Positions 6,512-13,156 of a stretch of 15,910 bases of DNA are shown here, piece after piece. This DNA comes from Prevotellaceae bacterium UBA4372. GTDB taxonomy: Bacteria > Bacteroidota > Bacteroidia > Bacteroidales > Bacteroidaceae. The stretch covers positions 1-15,910 of the forward strand of contig DGSC01000029.1 of assembly GCA_002391275.1 (NCBI GenBank). The letters are read 5' to 3'. Every line of letters begins with the position of its first letter. Position 1 is the stretch's first letter. The notes below the pieces were generated by a model. The model did no database searches. It worked only from the letters and a program-made list of their open reading frames with translations, and was not told where the DNA came from. Position numbers and translations under genes: made by a program.

Positions 6512-8851
6512 ATGAGAAAAAAGATAATCATCTGGCTATGGGTTCTCCTCTTCTTGCTTTTAGGCGGTGGAGTGCTGGCTTTTTGGGCTATTGCAAAGGG
6601 TTACATAGGTTATATGCCCGATCTACAGCAGTTGGAGAATCCGGTAAACAAGTTCGCTTCTCAAGTAATATCATCCGATGGACATGTGTTAGGTACATGG
6701 AGCTATACCCGTGCCAACCGTGTTTTTGTGAACTATGGAGACATTGCTCCTTCCACGGTTCAGGCTTTGGTGGCTACCGAGGATGTCCGATTTTATGAAC
6801 ATTCCGGCATAGACCTTCGTGCACTCATGCGTGCCGTGCTCAAGCGTGGCTTGCTTCGTCAGAAGAATGCAGGAGGTGGTAGCACTATCACTCAGCAGTT
6901 GGCCAAACAGGTCTATTCGTCACAGGCCTCAAGCGTTGAAGAACGCTTGTCGCAAAAGCCTATTGAGTGGGTAATTGCTGTGCAGTTAGAACGCCTTTAT
7001 ACGAAGGATGAGATCATAACGATGTATCTCAACTATTTCGACTTCCTGCATAATGCGGTAGGTCTGAAGTCGGCGGCGAAGACTTACTTCAACAAAGAGC
7101 CTAAAGCCCTTACTGTGAACGAGAGTGCATTGCTCATTGGACTGTGTAAGAACCCCTCGTACTATAATCCGGTCCGTTTCCCTGAGCGTGCGTTGTCACG
7201 ACGTAACACCGTGCTTGCGCAGATGTTGAAGGCTGGCTATCTCACCCAGCAAGAAGTGGATTCACTGGCTGCACAACCCATAGAGCTTGATTTCCACCGT
7301 GTAGATCACAAGGAGGGTGAGGCTACCTATCTGCGTGAACATCTACGCACAATGCTCATGGCCAAACGCCCCGAGCGAAGCAATTATGCGTCCTGGCAGA
7401 ATCAAAAATACTATGAGGACAGCCTTGCTTGGGAAACCGATCCATTGTATGGATGGTGCAACAAGAACAAAAAGAAGGATGGCTCTTACTATAATATATA
7501 CACTGATGGCCTGAAAGTGTTCACGACGATAGACAGTCGTATGCAGCACTATGCCGAAGAGTCAATGTCAGAGCATGTGACAGGCTATCTTCAGCCGCTC
7601 TTTGCCGCAGAACGGCGTGGAAAGGCCAATGCCCCATATGGCGCTAACATAAGCATTGAAAAGGCTCGTCAGGATTTGCAGCGAGCAGTGCGACAGAGTG
7701 AGCGCTACGTGGCCATGAAGCGCAACGGAGCCAGCGAGGCAGAGATTGAGAAGGCTTTTGCCACTCCTGTTGAAATGTCGCTCTATTCGCCTCGCGGTGA
7801 TATCGACACAACGATGACGCCATTGGATAGCATCCGATATACAAAGGGATTCCTCCGTTCAGGTTTTGTGTGCATGGACACGCATACAGGAGCTGTGAAA
7901 GCTTATGTCGGTGGCATCAATTTCCGCCATTTCCAGTACGATATGGCAGGCGTTGGCCGCAGACAGGTAGGTTCTACCATCAAACCTTATTTATACACCT
8001 TGGCAATGGAGAATGGTTGGAGCCCATGCGACGTCGCTCCAAATGTGCAGCGGACTTATCAAGTTGCAGGTGGGCGCACATGGACACCTCGCAACGGCAG
8101 CCGTGCCCGCTATGGCGAGATGGTTACCCTCAAATGGGGATTAGCCCAGTCGAACAACTGGATCTCGGCATACTTGATGAGTCAGCTTAGTCCTACGGCA
8201 TTCGTTCGCCTGCTTCACGAATTTGGCATACAGAACCAAGATATCCACCCCTCGATGTCGCTTTGCTTAGGTCCTTGTGATATCTCTGTGTTGGAGATGG
8301 TGTCGGCCTACACGGCTTTCCCTAATAAGGGTATTCGCCTCTCACCGATGTTCGTTACACGTATAGAAGATGCCGACGGCAATGTTGTGGCCGAGTTCTC
8401 ACCGCGTATGCACGAGGTTATCAGCGAAGAGAGCGCTTGCAAAATGATAGTTCTCATGCGTGGCGTCATCGATGGCGGTACGGGTTCACGAATGCGCGGC
8501 CGCTATGGAATAACGGCTCCTATGGGTGGCAAGACAGGTACGACCAATGATAATTCCGATGGATGGTTCATCGGGTATACGCCATCGCTGGCCTTTGGGG
8601 CCTGGGTTGGCGGCGATGAACGCGACATACACTTCAACAGTATGGCTTATGGTCAAGGTGCAGCGGCTTCGTTGCCCATTTGTGCCAAGTTCCTTCAGAA
8701 GGTATTTGCAGACCGCAGTCTTGATTATAATCAGAACGAGTCTTTCGACCTTCCTGCAGGGTTCGACCCCTGTGCCGTCACCGACAATGTCGAGACTTAT
8801 GAGGAGATAGACGAGTCCGTAGGGCTCGACGAGCTATTCATCTCAGAATGA
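6512..8851 (+). CDS. class A penicillin-binding protein 1A (glycosyltransferase/transpeptidase)
   Basis: 779 residues from the ATG at 6512, chosen because it follows a promoter box and leaves a standard signal-anchor (KKIIIWLWVLLFLLLGGG, about residues 3-20). The protein sits in the inner membrane with its catalytic domains in the periplasm, polymerising glycan strands and cross-linking peptides. The GT51 domain has EDVRFYEHSG with the catalytic glutamate E90, GGSTITQQLAK (122-132) and the QLERLYTKDEIITMYLN block. The transpeptidase domain has the active-site serine S488 in SxxK (GSTIKP), SNN at 547-549 and KTGT at 674-677. All catalytic residues are intact. A charged linker of about 100 residues lies between the domains. 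It is the target class of beta-lactams. It is divergent from pyrB and convergent with folK. Confidence 0.93.
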   Translation: MRKKIIIWLWVLLFLLLGGGVLAFWAIAKGYIGYMPDLQQLENPVNKFASQVISSDGHVLGTWSYTRANRVFVNYGDIAPSTVQALVATEDVRFYEHSGIDLRALMRAVLKRGLLRQKNAGGGSTITQQLAKQVYSSQASSVEERLSQKPIEWVIAVQLERLYTKDEIITMYLNYFDFLHNAVGLKSAAKTYFNKEPKALTVNESALLIGLCKNPSYYNPVRFPERALSRRNTVLAQMLKAGYLTQQEVDSLAAQPIELDFHRVDHKEGEATYLREHLRTMLMAKRPERSNYASWQNQKYYEDSLAWETDPLYGWCNKNKKKDGSYYNIYTDGLKVFTTIDSRMQHYAEESMSEHVTGYLQPLFAAERRGKANAPYGANISIEKARQDLQRAVRQSERYVAMKRNGASEAEIEKAFATPVEMSLYSPRGDIDTTMTPLDSIRYTKGFLRSGFVCMDTHTGAVKAYVGGINFRHFQYDMAGVGRRQVGSTIKPYLYTLAMENGWSPCDVAPNVQRTYQVAGGRTWTPRNGSRARYGEMVTLKWGLAQSNNWISAYLMSQLSPTAFVRLLHEFGIQNQDIHPSMSLCLGPCDISVLEMVSAYTAFPNKGIRLSPMFVTRIEDADGNVVAEFSPRMHEVISEESACKMIVLMRGVIDGGTGSRMRGRYGITAPMGGKTGTTNDNSDGWFIGYTPSLAFGAWVGGDERDIHFNSMAYGQGAAASLPICAKFLQKVFADRSLDYNQNESFDLPAGFDPCAVTDNVETYEEIDESVGLDELFISE

Positions 8852-8898
8852 CATAGGCTGTGTTGTGTCTTGCCAGTGACTCTTTGGATAGTGATTAT

Positions 8899-9300
8899 TC
8901 ACAGGTTCTTACCATGTTTGCCTTGCAGTTCATGAAGCCCATTTTGGATGTATTCCCTGTCCCAGTCTTTTGGACGTAGCACTTCATGGTCATAAGCCAG
9001 CAGGTCGATGTCAACAATGACGCGGCCCTCTTCTGTGGCCGACTTCCTATGGCGCATACCATCTTCGAGAGTTTTCAGAAGCGACGATACAATGATGAGA
9101 GGGCGATCGGTCTTCAACTCAACAACCTGATTGAGGAAAGGAAAAGGGTAGGGGTAGTCAATAGGCTCAGTCCACACAGGCCTGCTAAACTGACAATCAG
9201 TTCCGAACAAGCTACGCAACTTACGTCGGGTCCACTCAAGAACACGAGGAGCAGAAGCCAAGTTGCTGCCAAGCGCTAAAATTACAGAATGACTACTCAT
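8899..9300 (-). CDS. folK: 2-amino-4-hydroxy-6-hydroxymethyldihydropteridine pyrophosphokinase (HPPK)
   Basis: 133 residues, shorter than the usual 150-160. It transfers pyrophosphate from ATP to 6-hydroxymethyl-7,8-dihydropterin in folate synthesis. Visible marks: the opening ILALGSNL with GSN at 11-13, PFLNQVV (54-60) with the conserved F-x-N, and a divergent form of the HPPK signature, GRVIVDIDLL, carrying R93 and the magnesium-binding pair D97 and D99. The proline usually found before the arginine is absent, and the spacing to the upstream G-x-R-x-R region (GMRHR, 81-85) is slightly longer than in E. coli. The tail ends soon after DWDREYIQ. The start cannot move downstream because the GSN motif follows at once. 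Function is likely, judged from motifs only; it complements glyA in folate metabolism. Confidence 0.85.
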   Translation of the reverse strand: MSSHSVILALGSNLASAPRVLEWTRRKLRSLFGTDCQFSRPVWTEPIDYPYPFPFLNQVVELKTDRPLIIVSSLLKTLEDGMRHRKSATEEGRVIVDIDLLAYDHEVLRPKDWDREYIQNGLHELQGKHGKNL

Positions 9301-9308
9301 GATGCCAA

Positions 9309-9316
9309 CAAAGTTA
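9309..9316 (-). promoter_or_regulatory. folK promoter -7 box, very close to the start codon
   Basis: TAACTTTG on the minus strand (9316-9309) fits TAnnTTTG but ends only eight bases before the ATG at 9300, so the predicted mRNA has almost no leader. No clear -33 element was found. Confidence 0.4.
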
Positions 9317-9371
9317 CAAACATTATCATTACGAGTCTAAATAGAATATAATTTTTAATATTTTTTAGTTT

Positions 9372-10964
9372 ATGCCTACACAGAAATCAGGACGTCCTCG
9401 TCCGCGTACCAGGCAGGTAGCAGCCCCGGCTGAAGACTCATTTGGCCGTCAGCAGCCACAAAATATTGAGATGGAACAGGCTGTGCTCGGTGCCTTGCTA
9501 ATTGAGCAAGATGCGTTTTCGCGCATCAGCGAGGTCTTGCGTCCCGAGTCGTTCTATGATCATCGCCACCAAATCATATTTGAGGCAATACGTTCACTCA
9601 ATGTTCAACAACGGCCTGTTGACATCCTTACCGTTCGCGATTACCTAGAGAGTGAAGGAACACTCGAAGAGTCTGGTGGCCCTGTATATCTTGTTCAGCT
9701 AACGGCCAACCTTACTTCATCTGCGCATATCGAGTATCATGCCCGCATCATAGCCCAGAAGTTCTTGGCTCGTCAGCTCATAACGTTTTCCAGCGAACTT
9801 TCGCGTGATGCCTTTGACACGACACTTGATGTGCAAGACCTCATGCAGGAAGCTGAAGGAAAGCTTTTTGCCATCTCACAACAGAACCTCAAAAAGGATT
9901 TCACTCAGATTAACCCCGTGATTCATGAGGCCTATGAAGAGTTGCAGAAAGCTGCGGCACGTCAGGATGGACTCTCAGGCCTTTCCAGCGGATTCCCCCA
10001 CCTTGATAAGATAACCAGCGGGTGGCAAAACTCCGACCTCATCATTATCGCAGCCCGTCCGGCTATGGGTAAGACAGCCTTTGTCCTGTCGATGGCCAAG
10101 AAGATTGCTGTTGACATGCGTGAGCCTGTAGCTATGTTCTCGTTGGAAATGAGTAATGTACAGCTCGTAAAGCGCTTGATGGTCAACGTGTGCGAGATTA
10201 CTGGCGACAAGATTAAGAGCGGCCAGCTACTCCCCTATGAATGGGGGCAGCTCGGCAATCGTATAAGGGCTCTTTATGATGCTCCCTTCTACATTGACGA
10301 TACCCCCTCGCTGTCGATCTTTGAACTTCGCACTAAAGCCCGTCGTTTGGTGCGCGAACATGGCGTAAAGCTCATACTCATCGACTACCTTCAGCTCATG
10401 AATGCCTCTGGCACAAGCTTCGGTTCGCGTCAGGAAGAGGTGTCCAACATCTCCCGTTCGCTAAAAGGTCTGGCCAAGGAATTGAATATACCTATCATTG
10501 CGCTTTCGCAGCTTAACCGTAGTGTAGAAAAGCGTGAAGGCGAAGATGGAAAGCGTCCCCAGTTGAGCGACCTTCGCGAATCGGGTGCTATTGAGCAGGA
10601 TGCCGATATGGTATGCTTCATTCACAGGCCTGAATACTACAAGATTTATGCCGACGAAAAAGGACGCAACATGAGGGGCATGGCTGAGTTTATCATTGCC
10701 AAGCATCGTAATGGTGCCGTTGACACTGTGGTAATGCGCTTCAGAAGTGAATATGCCAGGTTCCAAGACACCGATGAGGACGACTATATTCCCGTTCCCG
10801 GGCAAACTCGCGTCTTGGAAACCGACTTCGCTGCGGCCGATAGTCAGGCTGCAGGAGATCAGCCAGCGCCGCCGTTGTCGCCAGACCCGCAGCCACTTGG
10901 CCCTGCAAGCAATGATGATTCGCCCTTTGGGCCACCACCGTCTTACAATGACGTTCCCTTTTGA
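9372..10964 (+). CDS. dnaB: replicative DNA helicase DnaB
   Basis: 530 residues; the ring helicase that unwinds DNA at the replication fork. The N-terminal DnaB domain (about 28-135) begins with PQNIEMEQAVLGALL, followed by a linker and the RecA-like C-terminal domain from about 195. Walker A is ARPAMGKT (228-235) with K234, the catalytic glutamate is E259 in FSLEM, Walker B is LILIDYLQLM with D338, and the DnaB-specific LSQLNRSVE (378-386), QLSDLRESGAIEQD (397-410) and AKHRNG (443-448) follow. No intein interrupts the motifs. Residues from about 485 on form a proline/alanine-rich tail ending in YNDVPF, resembling the acidic tip of SSB. The N-terminal 27 residues are basic and low in complexity. 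No canonical TAnnTTTG box was seen in the 71-base gap before it. Confidence 0.96.
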   Translation: MPTQKSGRPRPRTRQVAAPAEDSFGRQQPQNIEMEQAVLGALLIEQDAFSRISEVLRPESFYDHRHQIIFEAIRSLNVQQRPVDILTVRDYLESEGTLEESGGPVYLVQLTANLTSSAHIEYHARIIAQKFLARQLITFSSELSRDAFDTTLDVQDLMQEAEGKLFAISQQNLKKDFTQINPVIHEAYEELQKAAARQDGLSGLSSGFPHLDKITSGWQNSDLIIIAARPAMGKTAFVLSMAKKIAVDMREPVAMFSLEMSNVQLVKRLMVNVCEITGDKIKSGQLLPYEWGQLGNRIRALYDAPFYIDDTPSLSIFELRTKARRLVREHGVKLILIDYLQLMNASGTSFGSRQEEVSNISRSLKGLAKELNIPIIALSQLNRSVEKREGEDGKRPQLSDLRESGAIEQDADMVCFIHRPEYYKIYADEKGRNMRGMAEFIIAKHRNGAVDTVVMRFRSEYARFQDTDEDDYIPVPGQTRVLETDFAAADSQAAGDQPAPPLSPDPQPLGPASNDDSPFGPPPSYNDVPF

Positions 10965-10985
10965 CGATTAAACCTAATAGAAGAT

Positions 10986-11068
10986 AAACAAGTTGTTTTA
11001 CCGATGAACGCCCCGCCGCATTGAACGATGCGACCGGACATGTTGAGGTAAAACAACTTGTTTTTTTT
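10986..11068 (+). terminator. long-loop hairpin terminator after dnaB
   Basis: A 17-pair perfect stem (10986-11002 with 11047-11063, read as AAACAAGTTGTTTTACC and its complement) encloses 44 bases and runs into eight T (11061-11068); a second T-run follows at 11073-11080. Inside the loop a smaller hairpin, CGCAT (11017-11021) with ATGCG (11028-11032), forms around TGAACG. It serves most simply as the dnaB terminator, but the large structured loop is unusual. Confidence 0.75.
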
Positions 11069-11265
11069 ATTCTTTTTTTTGCCTTTATAAAATACCTTTT
11101 GGATAAAATCTGCAAACTGCTTATTTTTCAGACGGAGTGATGTAATGGTCGAGAATGTTTTAGCCTTAAAGAGGGAAAATGGAGTGAAAGATTTTTGGCT
11201 TGACATTTTTTAGTAAATATTTCAATCTTTTTATCCTATTATGCTTTATTTATTAATAATTATTG

Positions 11266-11273
11266 TATCTTTG
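11266..11273 (+). promoter_or_regulatory. L,D-transpeptidase gene promoter -7 box
   Basis: TATCTTTG matches TAnnTTTG. It lies 25 bases before the ATG at 11299 and 58 before the alternative ATG at 11332. No strong -33 TTTG was found upstream. Confidence 0.6.
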
Positions 11274-11298
11274 CAGTCAGAAATCTTACTATTCACAC

Positions 11299-12876
11299 AT
11301 GATGACATTAACAAATTTCCGTCGGCATAATATGCTTTCTCGAACTTTGAACGCAGTTGTGTTTGTTCTTATTGCGTTTCTTGTTTCGTGTGGAGAATTT
11401 ATAAAAGAACCCACAGAGGCAGATATGTCTGCTTTCGGGAAAAATGTTTATGATATAGATTCTGCCAGGCTTGAGAAAAATTACGCTCGTATTCTCGATG
11501 CCGACACATCTCGTGTCTATGGTGATGATGTTGTGAGAAAACGCTATAAGGCTGCTTCAGATGTGGGCGAAGCATCTTTATGGGCTACACGTATGGGCGT
11601 AAGCTCCGATGCTGATAAGCTTCTTGCTCTTTTACGTGAGGAGCTGCCCTTGAATGGACTTGATTCGACGGCTTTTTTCTTGCCAGAGATAGCCGGCGAC
11701 TTAAATGTGGTGCACTTGCAAGCTTTCGATTCTCTCGGTGTCGATATTAATGAACTGCTTCCACGTCTTGACTATAATCTCTCGAAAGCCTACGTCCGTT
11801 ATACTGCCGGACAGCGCTATGGATTCATGAATCCCGTGCATCCTCTCAATCACCTCGACTTTAAATCAGGTGGAAGAGGTTATGCACGCCTCTTCGACTA
11901 TGAGGTGCCCAACCCAGATTACGAGGCTTCTTTGCATAGTCTGTGCTCTGATGAACGCATGGAGTATCTGTCGGCGTCAAAGCCCAAAGGCACATTCTAT
12001 CCAGCTCTTAGACGAAGGATGGAAAACACAACCGACACCGCAGAGCGCCGCACCATAGCTATCAATATGGAGCGATGCAGATGGCAGATGAGACAACCCG
12101 AAAGTGCACGTCGGAGCGTACTTGTTAACATCCCAGCCCAGCAGCTGTGGGCTGTAGCACCAGATACGGTTCTTAACATGCGTATTTGTTGTGGGGCTTT
12201 ACACACGAAGACTCCTTTGCTTAGCAGTGACATCAACATCATGCAGGTCAATCCGGATTGGATGATACCACAGTCGATCATCAAAGGCGAAGTGTCACGT
12301 CATGGAGGCGACTCGGCATACTTCGCTCGACGCCGTTATTATATTGTCAATCGTTCTACGGGAGCGTCTGTTCCGGCCTCCTCCGTGAGTGCATCACAGT
12401 TGGCTTCCGGTAATTACAGCATTGGACAGCGTGGGGGCGCAGGCAACTCACTGGGGCGTATCGTGTTCCGTTTCCCCAATGATTTTGCCGTCTATCTCCA
12501 TGACACGAGCAACCGCAGTGCCTTCTCTCGCGACGTCCGTACGCTTTCTCATGGTTGTGTGCGTGTGGAGAAACCATTAGATCTGGCCCTGTTTCTGCTT
12601 CCTGGCATTGATTCTTGGACGGCCGACCGTATTAGAATTTCTATGGATATTCCGCCTGCAACAGACCAGGGGCGCCAATACCTAAAAGAGCATAGTGGCG
12701 ACCGTCGGCCTTTGAGGCTCATCAACACACAAAAAGTAACCCCGAATGTCCCTGTTCACATTTTATATTTCACGGCCTTTCCCAACCCTGCAACTAAGCA
12801 GGTTGAATTGTGGCCCGACATCTATGGCTTTGATAAGATAATAGCCAGGCACATACAAGATGTTATGATAAAGTAA
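11299..12876 (+). CDS. YcbB-type L,D-transpeptidase, predicted lipoprotein
   Basis: 525 residues from 11299. The YkuD catalytic core is clear: YLHDTSNRSAFSRDVRTLS (399-417) followed by HGCVRVE, with catalytic cysteine C420, the motif histidine H418 and R422; the first histidine, H401, matches the YLHDT of E. coli LdtD/YcbB. Upstream, a region with KTPLLSSDINIMQVNPDWMIPQSI resembles the start of the YcbB-type catalytic domain. Such enzymes make 3-3 peptide cross-links, or attach proteins to peptidoglycan, and are insensitive to most penicillins. The N-terminus has a hydrophobic segment ending in the lipobox LVSC, so it is probably a membrane-anchored lipoprotein with the lipidated cysteine at C31. 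The ATG at 11332 would give a more standard short signal peptide (cysteine at 20) and may be the real start. No operon partner is seen. Confidence 0.85.
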   Translation: MMTLTNFRRHNMLSRTLNAVVFVLIAFLVSCGEFIKEPTEADMSAFGKNVYDIDSARLEKNYARILDADTSRVYGDDVVRKRYKAASDVGEASLWATRMGVSSDADKLLALLREELPLNGLDSTAFFLPEIAGDLNVVHLQAFDSLGVDINELLPRLDYNLSKAYVRYTAGQRYGFMNPVHPLNHLDFKSGGRGYARLFDYEVPNPDYEASLHSLCSDERMEYLSASKPKGTFYPALRRRMENTTDTAERRTIAINMERCRWQMRQPESARRSVLVNIPAQQLWAVAPDTVLNMRICCGALHTKTPLLSSDINIMQVNPDWMIPQSIIKGEVSRHGGDSAYFARRRYYIVNRSTGASVPASSVSASQLASGNYSIGQRGGAGNSLGRIVFRFPNDFAVYLHDTSNRSAFSRDVRTLSHGCVRVEKPLDLALFLLPGIDSWTADRIRISMDIPPATDQGRQYLKEHSGDRRPLRLINTQKVTPNVPVHILYFTAFPNPATKQVELWPDIYGFDKIIARHIQDVMIK

Positions 12877-13048
12877 ACAGGTCCATTTAAGAGTCTGGGA
12901 TTTCTGTGCGTTGGCCTATCAGCTTGTTGGGGCGTGATGCGGAGAACGTTGCTCTTATAGCTTTGCACTTCGTTGGAAACAGTAGATGTCGATAATGGAG
13001 TCGAGTGAGCGTATAAGCAATTATTGGATAAAAATTATATGTAATGAA
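12877..13048. other. gene-free spacer before the pheT promoter
   Basis: No ORF or clear terminator. The only signal is a TAGCTTTG (12958-12965) that fits the -7 consensus, without a well-placed -33 and without a gene directly after it. It may be chance or the promoter of a small or longer-leader transcript. Confidence 0.4.
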
Positions 13049-13078
13049 TTGTAGTTTACGAATTATTTTGTAACTTTG
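13049..13078 (+). promoter_or_regulatory. pheT promoter
   Basis: TAACTTTG (13071-13078) matches the -7 consensus, with TTG (13049-13051) 19 bases upstream. It predicts a leader of about 73 bases before the GTG start. Confidence 0.7.
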
Positions 13079-13094
13079 CGCGCGAAATAAGAAA

Positions 13095-13115
13095 CGACAC
13101 TGCCGTAAGGTGTCG
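13095..13115 (+). promoter_or_regulatory. hairpin in the pheT leader
   Basis: CGACAC (13095-13100) pairs with GTGTCG (13110-13115), optionally extended by a T-G wobble. It lies about 10 bases after the predicted transcription start. No T-run follows, so it is not a terminator by itself; a role in mRNA stability or translation is only conjecture. Confidence 0.35.
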
Positions 13116-13123
13116 AATCATCC

Positions 13124-13147
13124 AATTGTTTAATTGTTTAATCGTAT
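13124..13147. repeat. short tandem 8-base repeat before pheT
   Basis: AATTGTTT occurs twice in tandem (13124-13131, 13132-13139), followed by a degenerate third copy AATCGTAT (13140-13147). It lies just upstream of the GTG start at 13157. Confidence 0.6.
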
Positions 13148-13156
13148 AATAAAACC

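Larger units (their letters stand above)
10965..11298. other. 334-base gene-free stretch between dnaB and the L,D-transpeptidase gene
   Basis: Holds the long-loop hairpin with T-run at 10986-11068 and, at its far end, the promoter box of the next gene (11266-11273). The middle part (about 11070-11250) is AT-rich with no convincing ORF or RNA signature; a 22-codon ATG ORF at 11145-11213 has no support. Confidence 0.6.

Noticed and set aside
10741..11206. Minus-strand ORFs over the dnaB end and the hairpin region
   Set aside because: They run through the inverted repeat and the DnaB tail, giving low-complexity lysine-rich peptides with no motif.
11145..11213. 22-codon ATG ORF in the dnaB-ldt gap
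   Set aside because: Too short to judge, no promoter box nearby, and base composition is that of the AT-rich spacer.
12877..13048. Possible small RNA gene from the TAGCTTTG box
   Set aside because: There is no -33 element, hairpin or terminator to define a transcript; left as a spacer note.
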